DNA of 64,000 bases from Litorimonas sp039975855 (lineage in GTDB: Bacteria > Pseudomonadota > Alphaproteobacteria > Caulobacterales > Maricaulaceae). The translations under genes and the position numbers were made by a program. The stretch covers positions 62,001-126,000 of the forward strand of contig JBDWGH010000002.1 in assembly GCA_039975855.1 (NCBI GenBank). Reading direction: 5' to 3'. Positions 35,609-43,471 of the stretch are shown here, piece by piece. The notes below the pieces were generated by a model that did not search any database, was not told the DNA's origin, and saw nothing but the letters and a program-made list of their open reading frames with translations. Each line of letters begins with the position of its first letter. Within the stretch, counting starts at the first letter, position 1.

Positions 35609-36427
35609 CTAAAGAGTTTGATCCATTGAGTTGGCTGGATTGCCGCAGCAGGGTCCGCCAACAGGTTTGGCAGGCACGCCTGCAACTGTACAATTCGCTT
35701 CGACGGGCTTCAAGACAACAGACCCAGCTGCAATCTTGGCGCCGTCACCAATTTTGATATTTCCGAGAACAGACGCGTTCGCGCCAATCAAAACGCGGTC
35801 ACCTATTTTGGGATGACGGTCTTCCTCAGATTTACCGGTTCCGCCAAGGGTCACTCCTTGCAGAATCGAGCAATCGTCTCCGATCACAGCTGTCTCACCA
35901 ACAACAAAACCCGTGGCATGATCCAACATTACACCACACCCAATTTTCGCCGCTGGATTGATATCGACACCAAATAACTCGGAACTTCGATTTTGAAGAT
36001 GGAACGCCACAAGGTCACGACCTTCTCGCAAGAGTGCATTGGCCAGACGGTGTGTTTGGATGGCCATGAAGCCTTTAAAGTATAGAAAACACTGCAGATA
36101 TGTTTGGCACGCAGGATCGCGTTCGCGCACCGCTTCCAGATCACGTGCGACGCACGCTATTAAAGAACTATCACTGGCGATCGCCTCACTTAAGACAGTT
36201 TGCATTTTCAAAGCGGAAAAATCAGGTGTCGCGAGCTTATTGGAGAGATGATTGACCAAGGCACTTCCGAGATCGTTTTGGTCCAAAATTGTTGCGTGCA
36301 ACAAAGATGACATCGCAACCTCACGCGTGGCATAGGCCGCCGCTTCTTCCTGCAGGATTGTCCAAACACAAACGTCTTTGGTGTCAGTGCAGTCTTCTAG
36401 TTGGCTAGTAACGATTAGGCTCGGCAT
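35609..36427 (-). CDS. cysE: Serine O-acetyltransferase CysE
   Basis: CysE acetylates serine with acetyl-CoA to give O-acetylserine for cysteine synthesis. The 272-residue product has the N-terminal alpha domain (YATREVAMSSLLHATIL, residues 32-48) and a C-terminal hexapeptide helix with GVMLDHATGFVVGETAVIGD, ILQGVTLGGTGKSEEDRHPK (active-site His residues) and the closing AGVPAKPVGG. The last residues lack the Ile that binds cysteine synthase in E. coli; the tail ends SMDQTL. DUF3126 and the gamma carbonic anhydrase follow on the same strand. Confidence 0.95.
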   Translation of the reverse strand: MPSLIVTSQLEDCTDTKDVCVWTILQEEAAAYATREVAMSSLLHATILDQNDLGSALVNHLSNKLATPDFSALKMQTVLSEAIASDSSLIACVARDLEAVRERDPACQTYLQCFLYFKGFMAIQTHRLANALLREGRDLVAFHLQNRSSELFGVDINPAAKIGCGVMLDHATGFVVGETAVIGDDCSILQGVTLGGTGKSEEDRHPKIGDRVLIGANASVLGNIKIGDGAKIAAGSVVLKPVEANCTVAGVPAKPVGGPCCGNPANSMDQTL

Positions 36428-36524
36428 TCCGGCCTCCTTGCGCGGTTATGAGAGGGTACTTAGGCACGACCCGCGTAAATCCCAAGTAAAAAGCCAAGAA
36501 TAGCGGTCTTACATTTTTGTGAGG

Positions 36525-36983
36525 TTAACCGCGGCCACGGTATGGCGGGACGCCTTGGTCCGGAATCCAAAGCCCGTCTGGGGCCTTTCCGAATTGGTAA
36601 AAGACGTCAATTGGGATACCCCCGCGTGGATACCAATAACCGCCAATACGTAACCATTTGGGGCTGATTTCTTTCACTAGACGCTGGCCGATACCCGTTG
36701 TGCAGGCCTCATGAAAATCACCATGATTGCGGAAGCTGCCTAAAAACAGCTTGAACGCCTTACTTTCGACAATCCACTCATCCGGGCAGTAATCAACAAC
36801 CAGGTGCGCAAAATCAGGCTGCCCGGTGACCGGACAAATTGAAGTAAATTCCGGTGCAACAAGTCGAACCATATACGGCTCATCGCAGGGATTTTTCACC
36901 CGCTCCAACACGGCTTCATCGGGGCTTTTAGGCAAACCGTTTTGCTGGCCCAATTGATCTAGTTTTGAATAGCGATCTGACAT
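36525..36983 (-). CDS. queF: NADPH-dependent 7-cyano-7-deazaguanine reductase QueF
   Basis: QueF reduces preQ0 to preQ1 in queuosine biosynthesis. The 152-residue product is the short YkvM-type form. The catalytic Cys is in FTSICPVTGQPDFAHL, followed by the aspartate that protonates the thioimide, and VESKAFKLFLGSFRNHGDFH holds the NADPH-binding and glutamate residues. The C-terminal stretch LRIGGYWYPRGGIPIDVFYQ completes the tunnel fold. Length is as expected. It stands alone, 97 bases upstream of cysE on the same strand and 53 bases from the next gene. Confidence 0.95.
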   Translation of the reverse strand: MSDRYSKLDQLGQQNGLPKSPDEAVLERVKNPCDEPYMVRLVAPEFTSICPVTGQPDFAHLVVDYCPDEWIVESKAFKLFLGSFRNHGDFHEACTTGIGQRLVKEISPKWLRIGGYWYPRGGIPIDVFYQFGKAPDGLWIPDQGVPPYRGRG

Positions 36984-37036
36984 GGTCGCCCGATAAACCT
37001 ATGGACAGATTTCCGCAACCTGCTTTTACGTCCAGC

Positions 37037-37798
37037 TTAGATGTAACGATGCGCCCAGGCTGCAATCACATGTCCAACATATTCAGCGTCAGCTGGGTTT
37101 TTTAGAAGTAAATGGTCGGCTCCATCCAAACTCACGAAACTCTTCGGATGTTTCGCCTTGCTATAGATGTGTGAAGCATTTTCGATTCCAACCACACGGT
37201 CTTGGGGCGAATGAAAGATAAGAAGACTTCGCCCTAACTCACTAATTTCCATAGCAATGTCATGGTTTTCAATGTCATCCAGAAACTGCTCTTTAATCAC
37301 AAAGGGCCGCCCGCCAAGGAGGACCTTAGCTTCGCCCTCTTCCTCTATTTCCTCAATTTGATCGGCAAATTGGTGAACAATATGCGTTGTATCACAGGGA
37401 CTGCCAATTGTCGCGACAGCTTTGACCATTGGAATTTCGTCAGCGACCTTCAAAGCAGCAGTTCCTCCGAAGCTATGACCGATGAGCACGCAAGGCGCGC
37501 CATAATTTTCGGCCATAAACTTTGCGGCATGTCGAATATCTTCACAATTCGAACTAAAATTGGTGTCAGAGAAATTCCCCTCACTTTCACCGAGCCCTGT
37601 AAAATCAAAACGCAACATGCCAAAGCCATCCTCAACGAGGCTCCGGGAGATGGTTCGGATAGGTTTCAGATCTTTGCCAATCGAAAAGCCATGCGCAAAA
37701 AGAACCCAAGATTTGACTTTTCCGTCTTCTGGACTGTCGATTTTGGCCGACAAGATATCGCCAAAGGCGCCTCTGAAACTGACTTTTTCGCTAGGCAT
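37037..37798 (-). CDS. Alpha/beta hydrolase family protein
   Basis: A 253-residue alpha/beta hydrolase without a signal peptide. The oxyanion-region motif AHGFSIGKDLKPIRTISRSL is followed by RFDFTGLGESEGNFSDTNF, the nucleophile elbow VLIGHSFGGTAALK (G-x-S-x-G), an aspartate in HSPQDRVVGIENA and the catalytic His in LDGADHLLLK. This type is often fused to an OsmC domain; here it is not. Substrate cannot be determined. Its ATG follows the stop of the four-helix membrane protein at 37799 directly, so the two are an operon. Confidence 0.88.
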   Translation of the reverse strand: MPSEKVSFRGAFGDILSAKIDSPEDGKVKSWVLFAHGFSIGKDLKPIRTISRSLVEDGFGMLRFDFTGLGESEGNFSDTNFSSNCEDIRHAAKFMAENYGAPCVLIGHSFGGTAALKVADEIPMVKAVATIGSPCDTTHIVHQFADQIEEIEEEGEAKVLLGGRPFVIKEQFLDDIENHDIAMEISELGRSLLIFHSPQDRVVGIENASHIYSKAKHPKSFVSLDGADHLLLKNPADAEYVGHVIAAWAHRYI

Positions 37799-38185
37799 CT
37801 AAGCGCCCACAATCGCGCGGTCGCCCAGAACATATCGAATAACATCAGTATAATCGAACACGAGAGAGATAAATATCACGATCATTGCTACTTTTACGAA
37901 CCGTCCTATCCATACCCGTTCCGGATGCGCTTTTCGCGTTTTCCAGAGGTATGCCAGCAATGGCGTCCAGAAGATGACATGCGAGAGGCCCAAAATACGC
38001 GTGTATCCATATTTATGGAAAAGGGCAGACATGAAAATCATGTTCAAAACCATTACGATGACCATCATACGTGGCCGCCAGTCTCTGAACGCTAAGGGGA
38101 TTGCAGCGATATGCAGTCCGCCCATAATCATAAGCCAAATCACCAACCATAGCGGTTGAGCCATCATGTGTTCGTTCATTGTCAT
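37799..38185 (-). CDS. Four-helix membrane protein of unknown function
   Basis: A 128-residue inner-membrane protein with four hydrophobic segments (LWLVIWLMIMGGLHIAAIPL, RMMVIVMVLNMIFMSALF, LGLSHVIFWTPLLAYLW, KVAMIVIFISLVFDYTDVIR). The ATG at 38185 has an AAGG ribosome binding site eight bases upstream and the alternative ATG two codons later lacks one. No family is recognised. It directly precedes the alpha/beta hydrolase with no gap and follows the DHH gene after 32 bases. Confidence 0.72.
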   Translation of the reverse strand: MTMNEHMMAQPLWLVIWLMIMGGLHIAAIPLAFRDWRPRMMVIVMVLNMIFMSALFHKYGYTRILGLSHVIFWTPLLAYLWKTRKAHPERVWIGRFVKVAMIVIFISLVFDYTDVIRYVLGDRAIVGA

Positions 38186-38217
38186 CTGCAGACCTTCCGA
38201 TGAGGAGGCTTAGAACA

Positions 38218-39159
38218 TTAGAAAGCGTTGCGGAAGGCCTCAACGAAACGGTCCAGGTCACAAGTTTGTAAGTGATTGATCCCAGCAGCTGCCGCCCGAC
38301 CACCGCCAGTTTCAAATTGTAGGGCCAGAGTATCAGCGCCTGCCCGCTTGGAAATTGGAGCTCGAATCGAAACCAGGTATCCACCCTCTTGCTCTGTCAA
38401 AATCCCATGAGCACGGTCTGGGTTCTCTTGAGCGAGCTGATTTCCAAACATGCCCGAGATACGACGGGAGGCCGCCGCGTCAGGCAAAACCCGAATTTCA
38501 CCTTTCTCATCTGAAACTAAGGTTTTGGATCCCTCAGCCATTCGAAAATCCTCCGCATAGCCCTGTGTCAGCTTTCCGATCACATCAGGTTTTTGCGATA
38601 GAAAATCCATGGGTGTCGCAAATCCATTCATCTCCCGGTATAGATCCGCTGGATGGAAATGGAGATCTGCCACAGTTGCGCCATATCCATTGTAATTCGC
38701 CATTTCTCCGAGATTTTTCAACGCTTCGAGCGGCAGATCATGGCCTGCCGCCAACCGTTCTGCCATCGCAGGAAAATTATCGCCATATGACGCCGTAACA
38801 GCCCAGGCCCTATGGGCACCGTCAAGATAGCGGTCGACTATAACAGCCGTACATATTTCGCCTGCTGTATTGATATACGCCTCAAGGTTCGGATGATCGA
38901 CACCTTCTCCTGCATTGTGATGGTCGAAATATAGAATCGACGCGCCCTCATCCAAAATACGCTTTGTGTCGTCGAGATTCGATCGCATCGAAATATCCAA
39001 CACGGTGACTCGGTCACCCTTTTCGGCACTCACACGATCGAGCAAATTGATATCGCGTTTCCGCCCGGTAACCAATTCCGCTTCACGCGGATCACTTAGC
39101 CTGAGTTGAACAAGAGATATGATCCCGTCCGCATCGCCGTTGAATACATCGAAGTCCAT
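38218..39159 (-). CDS. DHH-family phosphoesterase-like protein
   Basis: A 313-residue soluble protein of the DHH/DHHA1 superfamily, which includes RecJ and nanoRNases. The N-terminal metal-binding segment FDVFNGDADGIISLVQL has the DxD motif, followed by VLDISMRSN and the DHH-type motif LYFDHHNAGEG. The C-terminal DHHA1 domain ends in FETGGGRAAAAGINHL, the glycine-rich substrate loop. Such proteins cleave small nucleotides or phosphoesters; a precise substrate is not evident. It lies upstream of the membrane protein and hydrolase pair on the same strand, a possible three-gene operon. Confidence 0.85.
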   Translation of the reverse strand: MDFDVFNGDADGIISLVQLRLSDPREAELVTGRKRDINLLDRVSAEKGDRVTVLDISMRSNLDDTKRILDEGASILYFDHHNAGEGVDHPNLEAYINTAGEICTAVIVDRYLDGAHRAWAVTASYGDNFPAMAERLAAGHDLPLEALKNLGEMANYNGYGATVADLHFHPADLYREMNGFATPMDFLSQKPDVIGKLTQGYAEDFRMAEGSKTLVSDEKGEIRVLPDAAASRRISGMFGNQLAQENPDRAHGILTEQEGGYLVSIRAPISKRAGADTLALQFETGGGRAAAAGINHLQTCDLDRFVEAFRNAF

Positions 39160-39308
39160 AATCGCGCCTTTATGCTGGTGTCACTTCACCACAGTTTGCG
39201 CGCAGATAAGCTGCGACGATGACAAGGTCAATCGGCACAGAAAAACAGCTGGAAAAACAAAAATGGTTGCACACATCGTCCGCTTTGATATGGCGGTCTC
39301 GTTCTGCT

Positions 39309-39395
39309 GCGGGCGTGGTGGAATTGGTAGACACGCAAGACTTAAAATCTTGTTCCTGTATAGGAGTGCCGGTTCGATTCCGGCCGCCCGCACCA
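39309..39395 (+). tRNA. tRNA-Leu (anticodon UAA)
   Basis: An 87-base gene with the class II long variable arm of leucine tRNAs. The acceptor arm GCGGGCG (39309-39315) pairs with CGCCCGC (39385-39391), followed by ACCA encoded in the gene. The anticodon stem-loop CAAGA-CTTAAAA-TCTTG gives anticodon TAA. The T arm has GGTTCGATTCC. It lies on the plus strand between the DHH gene and the CinA-like gene, both minus. No integrase or duplicated tRNA end is seen beside it. Confidence 0.97.
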
Positions 39396-39415
39396 GAGCT
39401 TACTCTTGCAGATTT

Positions 39416-40153
39416 TTAGGCACCTAAATCCGCGACCAGCGATTCAATATCTCGCTTAACCTTGTCCAATGCGTCTTCATCTGTTCCCCGGGCTACAAAG
39501 TTCACACCGCGTAGATTATCATTGAACCATGGATAACTGCCGATAGAGACTCCGGGATAGGTAGTCTCAATCTCCGCTAGACGAGCGGCGGCGTCACCCT
39601 CCCCGACATTTGAAACACTCACTGTAATCTGAAAAACCTTAGCACCCCCTTCAATGCGATGCGTAATATCGGCTAACATGCCGCGCATGATTTGAGGCAC
39701 GCCTGCCAATGTAAAGACGTTGCGAGTTTGGAAACCGGGAGCTTGGCTAACGGGATTGTCGATCAAGGACGCGCCGTCAGGGATACGGGCCATACGGCGT
39801 CGTGCAGCGTTCAAATCACTTTCTTCGTATCGTTTTCGCAGTTCATTCAAGGCATCTTCACGCTCAGATATTCCAAGATCAAAGGCCGCGGCGATGCAGT
39901 CCGCCGTAATATCATCATGGGTCGGACCTATACCGCCTGTTGTAAAGACATAGTCAAATCTCTCAGAGAACGATTTGACAGTATCCCTGATGATGGCGGC
40001 ATCATCAGCCAAAATTCGTGCCTCGCCTATTTGAACGCCAAGTGGTCCCAGAAACTTCGCGATTTCCCCCAGATTAGTATCCTGCGTTCGTCCTGAGAGT
40101 AGTTCATCCCCAATCAAGAGAACGCCAGCTGTCACTTTCGTCTTATCAGTCAT
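39416..40153 (-). CDS. CinA-like molybdopterin-binding domain protein
   Basis: A 245-residue protein made of the MoCF-biosynthesis-type (COG1058) domain only, without the amidase domain of full CinA. AGVLLIGDELLSGRTQDTN gives the nucleotide site and FTTGGIGPTHDDITADCIA is the signature loop. NPVSQAPGFQTRNVFTLAGV matches the family as well. The frame is open 12 codons upstream, but the ATG at 40153 starts the domain. Proteins of this build may act as NMN- or ADP-ribose-type pyrophosphatases, but the role here is inferred from relatives only. Its stop lies 20 bases from the tRNA gene. Confidence 0.88.
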   Translation of the reverse strand: MTDKTKVTAGVLLIGDELLSGRTQDTNLGEIAKFLGPLGVQIGEARILADDAAIIRDTVKSFSERFDYVFTTGGIGPTHDDITADCIAAAFDLGISEREDALNELRKRYEESDLNAARRRMARIPDGASLIDNPVSQAPGFQTRNVFTLAGVPQIMRGMLADITHRIEGGAKVFQITVSVSNVGEGDAAARLAEIETTYPGVSIGSYPWFNDNLRGVNFVARGTDEDALDKVKRDIESLVADLGA

Positions 40154-40218
40154 GTTCGGGGCGATAGAACGCAGCATTAACTGTGGCAACTCATGAAAAG
40201 CCGTCCTATATCGCCCTC

Positions 40219-41040
40219 ATGAATTATATTGATGCAGCAGACGCTCCTGATCTTCGCGACGGCGCAATAAAAATCCACGGGTTGGAAGGCTTTGCCGGCA
40301 TGCGCAAAGCTGGGCAACTCTCTGCCCGCTGTTTGGACATGCTGGCGCCGATGGTGAAACCCGGCGTGACCACAGCCGAGCTGGACCGTGCTGCGATGGA
40401 GTTCATCCTCGATCACGGCGGTGTTCCAGCATGTCTTGGCTATCGCGGCTATCAGCACACGGTTTGCACATCCATCAATCACGTTGTTTGTCACGGCATT
40501 CCGAATGATAAACCGCTCAAGGGCGGTGACATCGTCAACATTGATGTAACATCTGTTGTTGATGGCTGGCACGGCGATACATCCCGTATGTACCCGGTTG
40601 GTGAAGTGAATCGCCGCGCAGAGCGCCTAACACAGATTACCTATGATGCACTGATGCTCGGTATCGCTGCAGTAAAACCCGGCGCGACGACAGGTGATAT
40701 TGGACACGCTATCCAATCTTTTGCAGAAGGTGAGCGCTGCTCCATCGTCACGGACTTTTGTGGGCATGGCTTAGGCAAACTCTTCCATGATAGCCCAAAC
40801 ATTCTGCATTATGGGCGCCCTGGCGAAGGCGAAACCTTACGCGAGGGCATGTTCTTCACGATTGAGCCCATGATCAATCTGGGCCGCCCTGATGTTAAAA
40901 TTCTTTCTGATGGATGGACTGCCGTAACTCGCGATCGAAAGCTAACGGCACAATTCGAACATTCTATTGGCGTCACTAAAGATGGCTGCGAGATCTTCAC
41001 GACCTCACCCGCCGGATTACACTACCCGCCCTATTCCTAG
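40219..41040 (+). CDS. map: Methionine aminopeptidase, type I
   Basis: Map removes the initiator methionine from nascent proteins, using two metal ions. The 273-residue product has the five ligands in their motifs: DIVNIDVTSVVDGWHGDTSR (Asp, Asp), FCGHGLGKLFHDSP (His), MFFTIEPMINLG (Glu) and AQFEHSIGVT (Glu). SINHVVCHGIPNDKPL is also typical. An upstream GTG at 40183 in the same frame is possible; neither start has a clear ribosome binding site, and I choose the ATG because homologues start close to the RDG-x-IKIHG segment. The radC start lies inside its 3' end. Confidence 0.93.
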   Translation: MNYIDAADAPDLRDGAIKIHGLEGFAGMRKAGQLSARCLDMLAPMVKPGVTTAELDRAAMEFILDHGGVPACLGYRGYQHTVCTSINHVVCHGIPNDKPLKGGDIVNIDVTSVVDGWHGDTSRMYPVGEVNRRAERLTQITYDALMLGIAAVKPGATTGDIGHAIQSFAEGERCSIVTDFCGHGLGKLFHDSPNILHYGRPGEGETLREGMFFTIEPMINLGRPDVKILSDGWTAVTRDRKLTAQFEHSIGVTKDGCEIFTTSPAGLHYPPYS

Positions 41041-41725
41041 TCCATCGAAACCCAAACCGCATTATGCGGAGCATCGTGACCGATTGCGTTCGCGCTTTCG
41101 GGATGGCGGCCCATCGGCCTTGCAGGACTATGAGTTGCTGGAACTTTTCCTCTTTAATTCTATTCCCCGGCGCGACGTCAAACCCATCGCAAAAGACCTC
41201 ATTCGAACTTTTGGCAATCTTGGCGAAATTTGCGCCGCGCCTTTACATCGCCTCACGGAAGTTAAAGGCATTGGAGAAAAGACGGCGCTCGACCTTCGCC
41301 TGCTCCATACCATTAGCGCACATATGTCTCGCGAGAGTGTTTTGGGTCGACCGGTTTTGTCCAGTTGGAACGCGCTTTTGGATTATTGCCGAACGGCCAT
41401 GCAATTCGAACCTATCGAACAATTCCGCGTTTTGTTTCTAGATCGTAAAAACCGGCTGATTGCCGACGAAGTTTTGGGCAAAGGCACAATTGACCGTGCC
41501 CCGGTCTATCCGCGCGAAATCGTAAAACGCGGGCTGGCCCTCGAAGCTTCAGCGATTATCCTCGCTCATAATCATCCGAGCGGTGATCCGACTCCTAGTC
41601 AATCGGACATCGATATGACCTTCATGATTGTCGAAACATGTAATGCGGTGGGTATTTCTGTTCACGACCATTTGGTTATTGGACGTGAAGAAATCGCAAG
41701 CTTTAAAATGTTAGGTCTTATGTGA
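40982..41725 (+). CDS. radC: RadC/JAB-domain DNA repair family protein
   Basis: RadC proteins carry a helix-hairpin-helix segment and a JAMM/MPN+ metalloprotease-like domain; their role in DNA repair is disputed. The 247-residue product has the HhH part EVKGIGEKTALDLRLL and the JAMM motif LAHNHPSGDPTPSQSD with its His-x-His...Asp residues. The N-terminal 25 residues are proline-rich and variable. An ATG at 40982 is the most likely start, overlapping map by about 59 bases; the frame continues a little further upstream to a TTG. Downstream the MFS gene starts 55 bases later. Confidence 0.9.
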   Translation: MAARSSRPHPPDYTTRPIPSPSKPKPHYAEHRDRLRSRFRDGGPSALQDYELLELFLFNSIPRRDVKPIAKDLIRTFGNLGEICAAPLHRLTEVKGIGEKTALDLRLLHTISAHMSRESVLGRPVLSSWNALLDYCRTAMQFEPIEQFRVLFLDRKNRLIADEVLGKGTIDRAPVYPREIVKRGLALEASAIILAHNHPSGDPTPSQSDIDMTFMIVETCNAVGISVHDHLVIGREEIASFKMLGLM

Positions 41726-41780
41726 CTTGACCCCTGCCCCTTTTGTCTCTCTTGTAAAAAAAAGAGTCAGGGGAATACCA

Positions 41781-43415
41781 ATGAGTGAAACACCGAAAAA
41801 GGGCTATCGGACAATTGTTCTATTGCTACTGACACTCGTTTATGGGTTCAACTTCATTGACCGTCAGATTGTTGGGATCTTAGCGCCCTTTATTCAAGCG
41901 GACCTCGCCCTGACAAACACTCAACTGGGTCTTTTAATCGGATTGGCTTTCGCCGCTTTCTACACCATTTTGGGCATACCGTTAGCTTTCCTGGCGGATC
42001 GCATGAATCGTGTGACGCTGCTCTCATTGGCTCTCGCCACATGGAGTGGATTTACGGCACTGACAGGATTTGCGCAAAACTTCATGCATATCGCCTTAGC
42101 GCGCGTAGGCGTTGGTATAGGTGAAGCAGGTGGCAGCCCGCCGTCACATTCCATGATCTCTGATTTTTACGGCAAAACAGAACGGGCGGGAGCTTTGGGT
42201 GTTTATTCGTTAGGCATCCCTCTCGGCATTATGTCAGCCTATTTCTTGACGGCCAGCTTGCTAGGCGCTGACCCCAATACCGTGAATTGGCGCCGGATTT
42301 TCATAATTCTTGGTATTACAGGTATCGTTCTTTCAATCATCGTGAAGATCGTCATACGAGAACCCGTACGTGGCGCAATGGAAAATGGGTCTACGACGGA
42401 TAAAGGCTATATCCCAATTGGAGCTTCGTGGGCTCAGGCCAATCTTAATATCAGGCTCTTAATTTTCGGCCTTCTTCTGGCGGGGTATTTCTTAGGTCTA
42501 ATTGCTGGCCATAATTACCTAGCAATCGCAGGTGGATTGGTCTTTTTCGCGGCATCATTCTTTTTGATCAGCACCAGTTTGAAAGAGATGGGCTCTGCAA
42601 TGACGCACATGCCTAAATTCCTCTGCTTGAGCGCTATTTTGTTAGGGTACATTGTTGGCCAATATATTGGTGTTTTGCCTCTGTTCATTTATCCAATCTT
42701 GGGATTGGTGATTGGGATGATTTTCCTTCTAAGCCTTCAACCAAATGTCATGCTGATATTATCAAATCGATCTTGGTGGTTCATGGCTTTCGGGATCGCC
42801 TTTGCCAGTTTTGCGAGCTACGCCGTTTCAGGTTTCCAAACGAAATTTTTAAAGCTGCTTGACCCTGAGTTCAACTTCAGAACGATCATAATTTGGATCG
42901 GGATCATCAACGGGACATTTTACGTTGCTGGGACCTATTTCGGCGCGAAGCTCGTTGATTGGCGCTCCAAAACCGACATTCGCGCGTATGGAACCATTCC
43001 AGCGATCTCCATATTGCTCGCCTTCCCTCTCGCTCTGGCTGCGTTCTGGGCTCCAAGTGTTGTGTTGCATCTTGCTATTGGTGCAGCACTCCAACTCTGC
43101 TTGGGTGTTTATCTTGGGCCGAGTTTCGCTATTGCACAGACACTTGCCCCGATTAAACTTCGCGCGATGTCGACGGCGCTCTTCTTCTTTGTCTTGAATA
43201 TGATTGCCCTAGGCGGAGGCCCCACATTTGCAGGTGCGATGATTGATGTCTTCTTAAACAGTGGCGTCAATGAGCTCGAGGCCACACGCCAAGCGATGTA
43301 TGTCACCTTCGGGGCATATGTTCTCGCTTTTGTCTTCTATATGCTTGTTCGCAAAACTCTTCCGAAAGATTGGGCAGAAGCAGAAGCCCGAAATGAGGAA
43401 GCATCTACATCTTGA
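41781..43415 (+). CDS. Spinster-like MFS transporter with a central membrane insertion
   Basis: A 544-residue major facilitator carrier, about 100 residues longer than most of the family. The first half has the MFS signature region FNFIDRQIVGILAPF and GIPLAFLADRMNR with the conserved loop. The second half resumes at FAIAQTLAPIKLRAMSTAL. Between REPVRGAMENG (about residue 205) and SNRSWWFMAFG lie roughly 140 residues with three or four extra hydrophobic segments, which enlarge the central loop. A GGGGAATACC ribosome binding site precedes the ATG at 41781; the frame is open to 41727 without need. Substrate unknown. purB follows 56 bases later. Confidence 0.87.
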   Translation: MSETPKKGYRTIVLLLLTLVYGFNFIDRQIVGILAPFIQADLALTNTQLGLLIGLAFAAFYTILGIPLAFLADRMNRVTLLSLALATWSGFTALTGFAQNFMHIALARVGVGIGEAGGSPPSHSMISDFYGKTERAGALGVYSLGIPLGIMSAYFLTASLLGADPNTVNWRRIFIILGITGIVLSIIVKIVIREPVRGAMENGSTTDKGYIPIGASWAQANLNIRLLIFGLLLAGYFLGLIAGHNYLAIAGGLVFFAASFFLISTSLKEMGSAMTHMPKFLCLSAILLGYIVGQYIGVLPLFIYPILGLVIGMIFLLSLQPNVMLILSNRSWWFMAFGIAFASFASYAVSGFQTKFLKLLDPEFNFRTIIIWIGIINGTFYVAGTYFGAKLVDWRSKTDIRAYGTIPAISILLAFPLALAAFWAPSVVLHLAIGAALQLCLGVYLGPSFAIAQTLAPIKLRAMSTALFFFVLNMIALGGGPTFAGAMIDVFLNSGVNELEATRQAMYVTFGAYVLAFVFYMLVRKTLPKDWAEAEARNEEASTS

Positions 43416-43418
43416 CCT

Positions 43419-43451
43419 AAGGCGGAACGTCGCCTTTAAGCGCGGCGTTCC
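43419..43451 (+). promoter_or_regulatory. Two mutually exclusive hairpins before purB
   Basis: AAGGCG (43419-43424) can pair with CGCCTT (43431-43436). GGAACGTCGC (43424-43433) can instead pair with GCGGCGTTCC (43442-43451), a 10-bp stem with one wobble pair and an 8-base loop. The two share bases, so only one can form at a time. They lie between the MFS stop and the purB start, 20 bases before the ATG, without a T run. This could be a leader control element or simply a processing site. Confidence 0.35.
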
Positions 43452-43471
43452 TAGCCAAGTGAGTCTCTCCC

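Noticed and set aside
39160..39415. Integration site at tRNA-Leu
   Set aside because: No integrase gene and no repeated tRNA 3' end was found in the flanks.
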